The notes under the pieces are model-generated. The model ran no database searches, had not been told where the DNA came from, and saw nothing but the letters and a program-made list of their open reading frames with translations. The translations under genes and the position numbers were made by a program. A DNA stretch of 64,000 nt, taken from Pseudomonas sp. URMO17WK12:I11. GTDB lineage: Bacteria; Pseudomonadota; Gammaproteobacteria; Pseudomonadales; Pseudomonadaceae. This document shows positions 1-8,803 of the stretch, in pieces. The stretch's first letter is position 1, and every line of letters starts with the position of its first letter. The stretch covers positions 434,001 to 498,000 of the forward strand of contig NZ_VEDF01000004.1 in the NCBI RefSeq assembly GCF_007677725.1. Reading direction: 5' to 3'.

Positions 1-1310
1 CGGGCGGCCAACAGGTCGGCAGCGATGACGGTGGTATGGCAGCGTTCACGGGGGGCGTGAAGCTCCGCCTGCATCCCCTGCAACCGCAGCAGAACCGGCT
101 CGACGCCGCCCGTTTCCAGCTGGCTGACCAACTCCTCACGCAGGCTGACAAACTCATGGGCGGCCGCGCCCTGATCGGATACGCCTTGTGTGCCCTTGAG
201 CCAAGCTAGGCATTGGTCATCGACAAACACCTTGCCATCGCTGAAACACAGCTGCAGCAGTGCCGGCATGCGCGACACGAACCGCGCGGTCGCGGCGCGA
301 ATGGCTTGCGCCACTTCACTCATGGCCAGTTGCGTGGCAGCGGTCGCAGCCAGGAAGCTGCCGCGTATCCAGTAGGGGCAAGCCGTCACGCTCTTTTCGA
401 TTCGCAGCAGCAATGCCGCGTCAACCGCAGTCCTCGCAAGGGCCTCTTCGTAATCGCCGGCGATATCCTGTGGCACCGCCATCAGCTCTGTGCGGTTGCC
501 TTGCTTGGTTGGCGGCGGCGACTGGATATGGGCCCACAAGCCAAACCGCCGCAGCTGGTAGCCCGTCGGGTCGTACAGGTCTTGCTGGTTGATCTGCTCG
601 GCCATGCTCAGCAGGGCCCTGCGTGATTCACGCTCGTTGCCCAACGACACGCGAGGCACGGGTGTAGCGATGACTTCGGCCAGCGGTGCAGGCCTGATGC
701 TCACCGATGAGGTATCGACTGAGGCTGAGGCGGTAGAGGACTCGCCTACACCGTTGGCAAGTTCTGTGTGTTTGCCAAGCAGGTGCTCAAGTTCGCTAAG
801 AAGCGCTTCATCCAATTGCGCAGCCCGTTGCAACCGTTGCAACGCGTCTTGGGCAGCCGCCGCGTGGGCCGGGCTGTACGTAAAGCGATCCAGCCGTGGC
901 AGCGCTTCGATCAAACGATTGAGCATCAGGGCGACCAGCTTGCGCTTGCCCAGAAACCCTTTTGGGCCAGGTTTCGGGTGAGAGCTTTCCCAGTAGTGTT
1001 CGACCAGACCGGCCAGCAGTGCCAAGCTAAAGCCCCAGCGCTCCCAGCATCGGCTGCGCAGCCAGGCGACATTCAGGTGAGCGGCGATGCGCAGGTGCTT
1101 GCATTGCTGGCTCAGGTACTGGCGGGACGCTTCCTCGATGTAGGCCCAGTCGATGGAAGACGCCTGCAGTCCGCCCAGCTTGACCATTTCCTGGTCAATG
1201 GCCTGGTAGGTTTCGTCCTCCACATCGAACAGGCCGGCCGGTGACTGCGCGTCGATGGGAGCTAGCAGCCGAGCCATTTCCTGCACGTTGATTTCCGCTA
1301 CCAGCGACAT
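1..1310 (-). CDS. tssA: Type VI secretion protein TssA (ImpA/VasJ family), partial at the left edge
   Basis: Reading leftwards from an ATG at 1310, an open frame of 436 codons continues past the window edge. The product starts MSLVAEINVQEMARLL and carries the ImpA N-terminal signature SPAG followed by a Y-Q-A-I-D-Q-E stretch at about residues 23-40, typical of TssA proteins. TssA caps or primes sheath polymerisation at the T6SS baseplate in the cytoplasm. Its start overlaps the end of the vasI-like gene by 13 nt, so the two are translationally coupled in one leftward transcript. Family members are usually 350-550 residues, so most of the protein is present. The C-terminal ring-forming part that distinguishes TssA classes is at or beyond the edge. 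Confidence 0.85.
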   Translation of the reverse strand, partial: MSLVAEINVQEMARLLAPIDAQSPAGLFDVEDETYQAIDQEMVKLGGLQASSIDWAYIEEASRQYLSQQCKHLRIAAHLNVAWLRSRCWERWGFSLALLAGLVEHYWESSHPKPGPKGFLGKRKLVALMLNRLIEALPRLDRFTYSPAHAAAAQDALQRLQRAAQLDEALLSELEHLLGKHTELANGVGESSTASASVDTSSVSIRPAPLAEVIATPVPRVSLGNERESRRALLSMAEQINQQDLYDPTGYQLRRFGLWAHIQSPPPTKQGNRTELMAVPQDIAGDYEEALARTAVDAALLLRIEKSVTACPYWIRGSFLAATAATQLAMSEVAQAIRAATARFVSRMPALLQLCFSDGKVFVDDQCLAWLKGTQGVSDQGAAAHEFVSLREELVSQLETGGVEPVLLRLQGMQAELHAPRERCHTTVIAADLLAA

Positions 1311-1930
1311 GTTTTGCGCGCCTCGTCGATGAGCGGGTCCAGGCCTTGAGCATCGAAGATCAACCCATCGACTGTCGGGTTATCACTCTCGACTTGAATG
1401 CGATGAGCCCCGATCAGTTGCTTGATCTGCTCGATGCCCGGCAAGCCTCTACCGGCGTCGAGCACCTGGCCGTTCTCCGTCACCTGCCAGAGTGTCGGCA
1501 CTGTAGCGCCACGCTTGCCCTGCAAGCGGACCGTCACGCGTCCGGCATCGATGGGCCGTGCCGTGACAAGTTGCAACCTGGAGATGTTCTGCACACAGCT
1601 GATCACCAGGTAGGGATGGGGGGCGACCGAAGCAATCGCAGGTGCGGCGATCATGAGCCCGTGCTCTTCAGACCTTAGGCGAAACGTGAGGTCATCCGGC
1701 GCCCGCTCCGCCTCTTGGGCCATCACGCGGCGCAAGGTAGGCGAGTCTTGCTCCGGTGCAGACCATTGCACAGGCACACGGTGCGCAGGTGTTCCAGCGA
1801 AACTATCGAAACAGGCCAGGCGCTCAAGGTTGGACACGATCCGTGGACAATCCTGATCGGAATACGCGGTTATCGGCAAACAACCAAGCGACAGCGAAAG
1901 AATTGCGCCATAAGCATTTTTACCAATCAT
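1298..1930 (-). CDS. vasI: Type VI secretion-associated protein, VasI/TagO-like
   Basis: A roughly 210-residue exported protein. A hydrophobic N-terminal segment ends near AYS-DQDC, as in a signal peptide. Paired cysteines follow (C-P-R-I and L-A-C-F-D), and the C-terminal part has the V-D-G-L-I-F-D-A pattern near its end that is seen in VasI-type proteins. VasI is an accessory periplasmic T6SS protein of unclear biochemical role, often encoded directly before tssA, as here. The start is uncertain. A GAGAGGG stretch lies 4 nt before a TTG at 1939 and 13 nt before the ATG at 1930; I chose the ATG. It is transcribed leftwards from the divergent region shared with tssB. Confidence 0.75.
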   Translation of the reverse strand: MIGKNAYGAILSLSLGCLPITAYSDQDCPRIVSNLERLACFDSFAGTPAHRVPVQWSAPEQDSPTLRRVMAQEAERAPDDLTFRLRSEEHGLMIAAPAIASVAPHPYLVISCVQNISRLQLVTARPIDAGRVTVRLQGKRGATVPTLWQVTENGQVLDAGRGLPGIEQIKQLIGAHRIQVESDNPTVDGLIFDAQGLDPLIDEARKTCRW

Positions 1931-1939
1931 CGCAAGCAA

Positions 1940-2247
1940 ATTCCCTCTCGATAGTGCATATGCCCTATTCCATCAGCGGGTATAAAACCCACCGCCAGAC
2001 CCCCAGCGAACAAAACTAGCGAGAGCCTAGCCGATAGAAATCGAAGGCTACAAACAAATATTTTCTTACACTTTCTCGCTCGACTAAATATCAATAAAGG
2101 CGACATGGTTTTTAGGCGAGCAACAACAAGGCCTGCCATTTTATTTATACCGTACACCGATATCAAAGAAGTTTCCTACACAACTAAATCGAAGCCCTTA
2201 CGCAACTACCAGGAACTACGCCCACAAAACCAAGGAGAGATTCTGCG
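1940..2247. promoter_or_regulatory. Divergent AT-rich control region between vasI-tssA and tssB
   Basis: This 308-bp stretch lies between the leftward vasI-tssA pair and the rightward tssB operon, and it must hold promoters for both. It is clearly richer in A and T than the flanking genes, especially at 2030-2200. The tssB ribosome site (AAGGAGAG) is at its right end. I searched by eye for a sigma-54 -24/-12 pair, known from other Pseudomonas T6SS loci, and did not find a convincing one. No RNA gene or supportable ORF was seen. Confidence 0.5.
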
Positions 2248-2751
2248 ATGTCAAAATCCACAGGATCGGTTGCACCCAAAGAGCGCATCAATATCAAGTA
2301 CGTACCCGCCACCGGTGATGAGAAGGCCGAAGTAGAGCTGCCGCACAAGATGCTGGTGATGGGCGATTTCGGCCTGAGCGATGCCCGTGCGCTGGAAGAC
2401 CGGCCGGTCATGCGCATCGATAAACACACCTTCAACAGCGTGCTTAACGACGCCGATGTCAGCCTCGCCATGTCGGTACCGTCCACGCTCAGCGCGGCTC
2501 CGGATGCGGAATTGGCAGTCAACCTGCAGTTCAGGTCGATCAGCGACTTCGGACCCGACCGCATCGCCCGCCAGGTACCTGAACTGAACAAGCTGCTGGA
2601 GCTGCGCGAGGCCTTGGTCGCCCTCAAGGGCCCGCTGGGCAACGTGCCCACGTTCCGCAAGCAGCTGCAGGATTTGCTGAACGACGAGCATGCGCGCAAG
2701 CAACTCGCCAAAGAACTGGACCTGGTGCTTGAGGCACCCCAAGAAGACTGA
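2248..2751 (+). CDS. tssB: Type VI secretion sheath small subunit TssB (VipA/ImpB)
   Basis: A 167-residue protein of normal TssB length. The N-terminal half contains the I-N-I-K-Y segment and the P-H-K-M-L-V-M-G-D-F motif typical of TssB/VipA. The C-terminal half has helices ending in L-L-N-D-E-H-A-R-K-Q-L-A. TssB pairs with TssC to build the contractile cytoplasmic sheath around the Hcp tube. A strong ribosome site (AAGGAGAG) precedes the ATG. It is the first gene of the rightward T6SS operon and is followed 16 nt later by tssC, as in almost all T6SS loci. Confidence 0.95.
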   Translation: MSKSTGSVAPKERINIKYVPATGDEKAEVELPHKMLVMGDFGLSDARALEDRPVMRIDKHTFNSVLNDADVSLAMSVPSTLSAAPDAELAVNLQFRSISDFGPDRIARQVPELNKLLELREALVALKGPLGNVPTFRKQLQDLLNDEHARKQLAKELDLVLEAPQED

Positions 2752-2767
2752 GACAACGGAGCGTCCC

Positions 2768-4258
2768 ATGCCACAGCGAACCAGCACTACTGTCGCCGTT
2801 GAAACAACGGGCGAGATATTGAGCAATGTTACCTTGCTCGACCAGATCATGGCGCAAACCAAACTAGCGCCCGCGCAAGAGGGCTATCAGGTCGCTCGCC
2901 AGGGTGTCTCTGCCTTTATTACGGAAATACTCAAAAGCAATGATCCAGATCAACTAATCAATAAGCATCGCGTCGATCAGATGATTGCGGAACTGGACCG
3001 GGCACTGAGCAAGCAGATGGATAGCATCTTGCATCAGCCAGCGTTCCAACAGCTTGAGTCTTCGTGGCGCAGCCTCAAAGTTCTGGTCGACCGGACGGAC
3101 TTTCGCGAGAACATCAAGCTCGAAGTTCTGCATGTCAGCAAGGAAGACTTGCTCGATGATTTCGACAATGCCGCCGATATCACCTGCAGCGGTATGTACA
3201 AACACGTGTACACCGCCGGCTATGGTCAATTTGGTGGTGAGCCCGTTGCGGCCATGGTTGGCAACTACAACTTCGGGCCCTCCTCCCCCGATATCAAACT
3301 GCTGAGTTACATGGCTTCTATCGGTGCCATGTCGCACGCGCCTTTCCTCGCAGCCCCATCCCCTGAGTTCTTCAACCTGAGCAGCTTCGAAGAGCTGCCC
3401 AACCTGAAGGAAATCAAGGACATTTTCGCCGGACCACGACATGCCAAGTGGCGGGCATTCCGTGAAAGTGAAGATTCCCGCCATGCCGCCCTGACCGGAC
3501 CACGCTTCATGCTCCGCTCGGCCTATCACCCGCAAGAAAACCCCGTCCAGAGCTATCACTACTACGAGAACATCGACGGCAAGCACGACAACTACCTGTG
3601 GGGCAACTCTGCCTTCCTGCTGGCCAGTTGCATCAACGACAGCTTTGCCCGCTACCGCTGGTGCCCGAACATCATCGGCCCGCAGTCGGGCGGTGCCGTC
3701 GAGGACCTGCCGGTGCACCTGTACGAATCCCTGGGGCAGCTGCAGGCCAAGATTCCTACCGAAGTCCTGATCTCCGACCGCAAGGAGTTCGAGTTGGCCG
3801 AAGAAGGTTTCATCGCCCTGACCATGCGCAAGGACAGCGACAACGCTGCCTTCTTCTCGGCCAACTCGATACAGAAACCGAAGACCTTCCCCAAAACCCC
3901 CGAAGGGCTGCAAGCGCAGACCAACTACAAGCTCGGCACCCAGTTGCCCTACCTGTTCATCGTCAACCGCCTGGCCCATTACATCAAGGTGCTGCAGCGC
4001 GAGCAGATCGGCAGCTGGAAAGAGCGCAAGGATCTGCAATCCGAGCTCAACAAGTGGATCAAGCAGTACGTCGCCGACCAGGAGAACCCGTCAGCCGATG
4101 TACGCAGCCGCCGTCCGTTGCGCGCGGCGAAAGTCGAGGTGTCCGACGTGGCCGGCGATCCTGGCTGGTACCAGGTTTCACTTGCCGTGCGCCCGCACTT
4201 CAAATACATGGGCGCGAATTTCGAGATTTCCCTGGTCGGCCGGCTCGATACCCAATGA
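2768..4258 (+). CDS. tssC: Type VI secretion sheath large subunit TssC (VipB/ImpC)
   Basis: A 496-residue protein, the normal length of TssC. The start is the ATG at 2768, preceded by GGAG at 6 nt; an upstream in-frame start would overlap tssB and has no ribosome site. Recognisable parts are the N-terminal L-L-D-Q-I-M-A region, the W-R-S-L-K-V-L-V-D-R segment near residue 100, the F-M-L-R-S-A-Y block in the middle, and the conserved C-terminal end with V-R-P-H-F-K-Y. It forms the sheath with TssB, and ClpV (not in this window) recycles it. Its stop overlaps the tssE start in an ATGA. Confidence 0.96.
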   Translation: MPQRTSTTVAVETTGEILSNVTLLDQIMAQTKLAPAQEGYQVARQGVSAFITEILKSNDPDQLINKHRVDQMIAELDRALSKQMDSILHQPAFQQLESSWRSLKVLVDRTDFRENIKLEVLHVSKEDLLDDFDNAADITCSGMYKHVYTAGYGQFGGEPVAAMVGNYNFGPSSPDIKLLSYMASIGAMSHAPFLAAPSPEFFNLSSFEELPNLKEIKDIFAGPRHAKWRAFRESEDSRHAALTGPRFMLRSAYHPQENPVQSYHYYENIDGKHDNYLWGNSAFLLASCINDSFARYRWCPNIIGPQSGGAVEDLPVHLYESLGQLQAKIPTEVLISDRKEFELAEEGFIALTMRKDSDNAAFFSANSIQKPKTFPKTPEGLQAQTNYKLGTQLPYLFIVNRLAHYIKVLQREQIGSWKERKDLQSELNKWIKQYVADQENPSADVRSRRPLRAAKVEVSDVAGDPGWYQVSLAVRPHFKYMGANFEISLVGRLDTQ

Positions 4259-4665
4259 GTGGATTTTTTGATCGCTTGATGACGGATCAGCTCGCCAACC
4301 GCACACCTTCTCGGCAAGAGAACGCCGCCGAGAAATTCGCCGCCATCAAGCGCCACCTGGAAACACTGCTCAACGCCCGTCAGGGCTGCTCACAAAGCAG
4401 CCCTGAGCTGGGCCTGCGTGATTTCAACGGGCACGACGCTAGCAGTGGCGACTTGCTGAAGCAGGTGAGCGCCGACATCCACCGCACCATCCGGCGCTTC
4501 GAGCCGCGCGTGCACGTACGTTCGCTCAACGCCATGCCCGATTGTCATGCCCCGCTGGAATTGCACTTCAGGCTGGACTGCCACGTTCAGGTCAACAACC
4601 AGAAGGAGCAGCTGCAACTGGAGCTGCTGGTAAACGGCCATAGCGGCCACACCCGAGTGAGGTGA
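4255..4665 (+). CDS. tssE: Type VI secretion baseplate protein TssE (gp25-like)
   Basis: A 136-residue protein starting MSGFFDRLM at the ATG that overlaps the tssC stop by 4 nt. It resembles the T4 gp25-like family: a basic N-terminal segment, a central G-L-R-D-F motif near residue 55, an I-R-R-F-E-P-R motif (the EPR wedge signature) and a closing L-E-L-H-F-R strand. TssE is part of the cytoplasmic baseplate that nucleates sheath assembly together with TssF, TssG and TssK. It is followed 3 nt later by tssF, so translation is probably coupled. Confidence 0.92.
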   Translation: MSGFFDRLMTDQLANRTPSRQENAAEKFAAIKRHLETLLNARQGCSQSSPELGLRDFNGHDASSGDLLKQVSADIHRTIRRFEPRVHVRSLNAMPDCHAPLELHFRLDCHVQVNNQKEQLQLELLVNGHSGHTRVR

Positions 4666-4668
4666 CCG

Positions 4669-6435
4669 ATGTCACTCAAGGATCGATTCAGCGAAGAGAT
4701 GCGTTACCTGCATGAGCTGGGGAACGACTTCGCCAAAGACAACCCACAGCTTGCCCGTCTCCTAGGCAAGGGTGGCAGCGACCCGGATGTCGAACGCCTG
4801 ATGGAAGCCTTTGCCTTTCTCACGGCCAAGCTGCGCCTGAAGTTGGAGGATGACCTGCCGGAGCTGACACACCCCATGCTGCAGCTGCTGTGGCCCAATT
4901 ACCTGCGTCCGCTGCCGAGCGCCACGATCATCCAGTTCACGCCACGCAAGCAAGCGCTCAGTCAGTCGCAACGTATCGCCAAAGGCGCACAGCTGTTCTC
5001 CAAACCGGTGGACGGCGTGCCCTGCGAGTTTCGCACCTGCATGGCGGTCGACATCCATCCGTTCGAGATCGAATCGGTGAGCGCCACCCAGACGCTCGAT
5101 AGTTCGGTGGTGTGCATCGACCTCGGCACCTTGGTCGAACGACCATTGAACACCCTTGGTTGCGACAGCCTGGATTTTCACCTGAGCGGTGACACCCAGA
5201 CTGCACGCACCCTGTATCTGTGGATCGCTCAGTACCTCAGGCATGTCGTCGTGACGATCAATGGGGAGATCCGCCGGCTGCCAGCCAGCAGCATTCTATT
5301 CCCAGGCTTCAGCTCGAACGAGGGGCTGCTGCCTTACCCGCAGAACGTCTTCGACGGCTACCGGATCTTGCAGGAGTACTTTGTATTTCCAAAGCGCTTC
5401 CACTTCTTCAGCGTAACAGGGCTGCAAAACGTCTGGCTCGATCAAGCCCCTAGGCGGGTGGGCCTTGAGCTTCATTTCACCCGCCAGCTCCCTGATTCGC
5501 TGCGTATCGGCAAGGGGGATTTCAGCCTGTTCTGCACTCCAGCAATAAACCTGTTCAGCCACAGCGCCGAACCGATCGACCTCTCCAACCGGCACGCCCC
5601 TGCTGACCTCACACCCCGAGGTAAAGAGCGGCACGCCTATGAAATCTTCAGTGTCGATCGGGTGATCAGCACCCGCACGACAACAGACGGAAGTACCGGC
5701 GAACAGCTGCGCACCTTCCGCCCGTTCGAATCCTTCGCCCATGAGATCGAGCATGTGCAAGGGCGCACGGCCTTGTACTACCGCTACAGCCTCGAGGACT
5801 CGCTGCGGGGTGATGGCGTCGCGCACCGCATCGCCTTCGTGCGAGCGGATGCCAATGCTTACATCGGCGAGCTGGAAACCGCCTCCATCGACCTGACCTG
5901 CACCAACCGCGACCTGCCACTGGCGCTGGGCATCGATGACATCAATGCGCTCACTGAAGCCACACCACCTCTGGTGACGTACACCAATATCTGTCCACCA
6001 ACCCGCCCCTACCGGCCGGTACTCGACGGTCAGCTGCAGTGGGCCCTGATCTCCAACATGTCGCTCAACTACCTGTCGCTGCTTTCAGCCGAGACGCTGA
6101 AAGCGGTGATTCGCGCCTATGACTTCGTGGCCCTGCATGACCTGCAGCAGACGCGCACCACCCATAAGCGCCTCGAAGGCATTCGGGATATTCAGACAGA
6201 ACCCCTGGACTGGCTGATCAAAGGCCAGCCCATTCGTGGACTGCGCACCCGACTAAAGCTGGATCAGGCCGCATTCGTCTGCGAGGGCGACCTGTACCTG
6301 TTCGGCTGCGTGCTCGCGCACTTCTTTGCCCTGTACGCCAGCATCAATTCCTTCCATCAACTGGAAGTGATCAATACCACCAACAACGAGCGTTACACAT
6401 GGCCCATTCAGACCGGCAAGCAACCGCTGATCTAG
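4669..6435 (+). CDS. tssF: Type VI secretion baseplate protein TssF (VasA/ImpG)
   Basis: A 588-residue protein matching the size of TssF. It begins with the family's standard opening, in which F-S-E-E-M-R-Y-L-H-E-L-G is followed by D-P-D-V-E-R-L-M-E-A-F and a W-P-N-Y-L-R-P block near residue 80. In the baseplate TssF and TssG form a wedge scaffold equivalent to phage gp6/gp7. Its last 37 nt overlap the start of tssG in another frame, a tight coupling common to these two genes. No frameshift or missing segment was seen. Confidence 0.95.
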   Translation: MSLKDRFSEEMRYLHELGNDFAKDNPQLARLLGKGGSDPDVERLMEAFAFLTAKLRLKLEDDLPELTHPMLQLLWPNYLRPLPSATIIQFTPRKQALSQSQRIAKGAQLFSKPVDGVPCEFRTCMAVDIHPFEIESVSATQTLDSSVVCIDLGTLVERPLNTLGCDSLDFHLSGDTQTARTLYLWIAQYLRHVVVTINGEIRRLPASSILFPGFSSNEGLLPYPQNVFDGYRILQEYFVFPKRFHFFSVTGLQNVWLDQAPRRVGLELHFTRQLPDSLRIGKGDFSLFCTPAINLFSHSAEPIDLSNRHAPADLTPRGKERHAYEIFSVDRVISTRTTTDGSTGEQLRTFRPFESFAHEIEHVQGRTALYYRYSLEDSLRGDGVAHRIAFVRADANAYIGELETASIDLTCTNRDLPLALGIDDINALTEATPPLVTYTNICPPTRPYRPVLDGQLQWALISNMSLNYLSLLSAETLKAVIRAYDFVALHDLQQTRTTHKRLEGIRDIQTEPLDWLIKGQPIRGLRTRLKLDQAAFVCEGDLYLFGCVLAHFFALYASINSFHQLEVINTTNNERYTWPIQTGKQPLI

Positions 6436-7415
6436 CCGACAAGCTGCTCGCCGACGCACACCAGTACAACTTCTTCCAGTTGCTGGAGCGCCTGCACGGC
6501 TTGCACGGCGATGACTTGGAACCGCGCTGGCCGGACCAGGCCACACGGCTGCGCGTACGGCTGGCCAGCGATCCGCGGCTGACCTTCCCGGTTTCGGACG
6601 TATACAAAGCCGAACGCATGCCTGGGGACGCGGACCGCTACCGCGTGTGCACCACGTTTATGGGCGTGCACGGCACCGATTCGCCGCTGCCCTCCTATTA
6701 CCTGGACCAGGTAGCGTACGAGCACGCACAGGGCATCGGTGTGCGGCCGGCGTTCTTCGATTTCTTCAATCACTACCTGCTCAGCCTGCTACACCGCATC
6801 TGGCGCAAATACCGTTACTACATTCGCTTCCAGCCAGGTGCCAGCGATGGATTTTCGCAGTACATCTTTGCCCTGCTCGGTTTGAACGACAAACAGCTGC
6901 GCGGCGACACGGCGCTGCCCTGGAGCCGCCTGCTCAGCTTCGCCGGCCTCATCGCCAGCCGCAGCCGTGCGCCCGGCACCGTCGCCGGCATCATCGCTCA
7001 CTGCTTCGACCTGAAACAGGTGCAGATTCGCGAGTTCGAAACCCGCCTGGTGCCCACCACCGCCCAGCAACTGGTAAGCCTGGGCCGCAGCAATGGCGAG
7101 CTGGGCAGCGCTTTCATGGTCGGCAGCCGCACGCGAACCCGCAGCAGCAAGTTCACCATCGTGATCAGTGAGCTCGACCAGGAGCAGCTGCGTGACCTGC
7201 TGCCAAGTGGCATCAACTTCAATCGTTTGCGTGCATTGATCGACTTCCTGTTGCGCGACGCCCTGGCCTACGACCTGGAGCTTCGCCTCGAGCAGAACGC
7301 CCTGTCGGCCTTCTGCCTGCACCCCAACCAAGGTGCTCTGCTGGGCTGGACCAGTTTCGTCAATGACCGCCATGGCCAGATCGCTCCGGTCGTGCGGTTT
7401 CGGGGGCGCTCATGA
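6399..7415 (+). CDS. tssG: Type VI secretion baseplate protein TssG (VasB/ImpH)
   Basis: A 338-residue TssG homologue. The early Y-N-F-F-Q-L-L-E-R-L motif (about residues 24-33) and the D-Y-L-like G-T-D-S-P-L-P-S-Y-Y segment near residue 90 are family hallmarks. It associates with TssF in the baseplate wedge. The start lies inside the end of tssF, and the stop overlaps the following FHA gene by 4 nt, so tssF, tssG and the FHA gene are probably translated as a coupled set. Confidence 0.94.
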   Translation: MAHSDRQATADLADKLLADAHQYNFFQLLERLHGLHGDDLEPRWPDQATRLRVRLASDPRLTFPVSDVYKAERMPGDADRYRVCTTFMGVHGTDSPLPSYYLDQVAYEHAQGIGVRPAFFDFFNHYLLSLLHRIWRKYRYYIRFQPGASDGFSQYIFALLGLNDKQLRGDTALPWSRLLSFAGLIASRSRAPGTVAGIIAHCFDLKQVQIREFETRLVPTTAQQLVSLGRSNGELGSAFMVGSRTRTRSSKFTIVISELDQEQLRDLLPSGINFNRLRALIDFLLRDALAYDLELRLEQNALSAFCLHPNQGALLGWTSFVNDRHGQIAPVVRFRGRS

Positions 7416-7975
7416 GCCTATTGACCTTGAACATCAGCAACCTTGGGCAGTTGAAGCACAACGCCACGGCCCGGCACCAGTTCGATGACTCCGGCGGCAC
7501 CATCGGCAGCGCGGGAGCCACCTGGCTGATCGATGATCGTGATCAGACTGTTGCGCCGATCCACTGCGAGATTCGCTGGATCGAGGGTGATTTCTGCATC
7601 ATCGACCGCTGCCAGCGCACTTACCTGAACGGCAACCTTGACAGCATGGGACCGCTCAATACCAGGCGATTGCTCGACGGTGACCAACTGCGCATTGGCG
7701 CTTTACGGCTACTCGTTCAGCTCTCGCAGGCGGATACGCGCTCACTGGAGGATATGTTCAGCCCTGATCAGCGATCCCTTGATCACTGGCTACACGATGT
7801 ACCGGCCGCAGCCCGGCAAGCCGCCCCAGCCACCCGCGAGTTCGCTGTTGAAATCTGCTCGGCCTTCGACCCAGGTGTCGGCAGTGACCCTCTGGCCGCG
7901 CTGGATGCCGTGGCAGTCAAGCGCACCGAGCAAGTCGATCCTTTGCAGGCCGTGGAAGTGGGAGCACACCCATGA
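7412..7975 (+). CDS. tagH: T6SS-associated FHA-domain protein (TagH/ImpI-like)
   Basis: A 187-residue protein with an N-terminal forkhead-associated fold: a G-G-T-I-G segment at about residue 28, I-H-C-E-I-R-W near residue 50 and an R-T-Y-L-N-G segment near residue 70 follow the order of the FHA phosphothreonine-binding loops. FHA proteins in T6SS loci act in assembly or post-translational activation, often with a PpkA kinase and PppA phosphatase, neither of which is visible here. The C-terminal half has no family I recognise. It overlaps tssG and tssJ by 4 nt on each side. The exact subfamily name is an inference from position. Confidence 0.75.
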   Translation: MSLLTLNISNLGQLKHNATARHQFDDSGGTIGSAGATWLIDDRDQTVAPIHCEIRWIEGDFCIIDRCQRTYLNGNLDSMGPLNTRRLLDGDQLRIGALRLLVQLSQADTRSLEDMFSPDQRSLDHWLHDVPAAARQAAPATREFAVEICSAFDPGVGSDPLAALDAVAVKRTEQVDPLQAVEVGAHP

Positions 7976-8769
7976 CGCGTCATTCATTCATGGCCGGTCT
8001 GCTGACTGTGGCGATAGGGCTTTCGGGCTGCACGTCCCTGAGCAAAATCGGCCAGGTGATCAAAGATCCCTCGGTGCCCGTCGGGCCACCCAATGAACAC
8101 CCCACCCAGGTTGCGTTCAGCATCAACGCCAGCGCGACGCTCAACGGTAACCCTCACAGCGTCGAGGTGCCGGTTGAGCAGCAGCTAGGTGCAGTGGAAC
8201 CTAGCCCCTACGCGGTCAGCTTGAGCGCGGGCGATCCCTACGCGTTGACCGAGAAGGTCGGAACCCTGTTCGCATACCTTCAGGAACAGTTCCCGGCAAT
8301 GTCGCCCATCGCGATGCCGGTAATCGAGGACGATCAACCGGCGCGCTCGCCCATGGAAGAGAGCTCGCCTGGGCGCTACGAAGACCCGACCGTGGTGCTG
8401 ACCCTACCCCAGACGACCACCGTAGCCAGCGAGCCTGTCGCTACGCCCATGGCCATCAAGATCCTGCAGCTGCGCGACGACTCACTGCTGCGCAACAGCG
8501 TCTACCAGCTGTTGGAAGCAGACCCGGCCAAGGCCCTGCGCAGCACCTACGTGCGCGCTGACGACTACCTGGTGAGTCCTGGCCAATTCAAGTTCATCCC
8601 CTTTGCGCCAATCGAGTCCGAAACCCGGTTCGTCGCAGTCATTGCCGACTACCGCAACCAGGAAAACGCCACCTGGAGCCAAGTGCTGCGCATTCCCCCC
8701 CGCGGCCACCAGATCATCCTGTCGGTACTGCTCAACGACACGCAGGTCCTGCTCAAGGAAGAAGACTGA
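7972..8769 (+). CDS. tssJ: Type VI secretion outer-membrane lipoprotein TssJ (VasD)
   Basis: A 265-residue lipoprotein. The signal peptide ends in the lipobox L-S-G-C at about residues 17-20, and the mature part has the TssJ pattern: V-A-F-S-I-N-A-S near the start, then the P-M-A-I-K-I-L-Q-L strand and the Y-R segment late in the protein. TssJ anchors the TssL-TssM membrane complex in the outer membrane. The protein is longer than most TssJ (roughly 150-200 residues). The extra length is a Pro/Glu-rich stretch at about residues 65-145 between the first and second conserved strands. A 34-nt gap follows before tssK. Confidence 0.85.
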   Translation: MTRHSFMAGLLTVAIGLSGCTSLSKIGQVIKDPSVPVGPPNEHPTQVAFSINASATLNGNPHSVEVPVEQQLGAVEPSPYAVSLSAGDPYALTEKVGTLFAYLQEQFPAMSPIAMPVIEDDQPARSPMEESSPGRYEDPTVVLTLPQTTTVASEPVATPMAIKILQLRDDSLLRNSVYQLLEADPAKALRSTYVRADDYLVSPGQFKFIPFAPIESETRFVAVIADYRNQENATWSQVLRIPPRGHQIILSVLLNDTQVLLKEED

Positions 8770-8803
8770 TGGCACTACTTACTCACGCTGACACGGAGCG
8801 CTC

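Noticed and set aside
213..1244. Several plus-strand open frames across 1-1.9 kb
   Set aside because: They lie opposite tssA and vasI, whose protein motifs and ribosome sites support the minus strand. The plus-strand products have no motifs and overlap each other.
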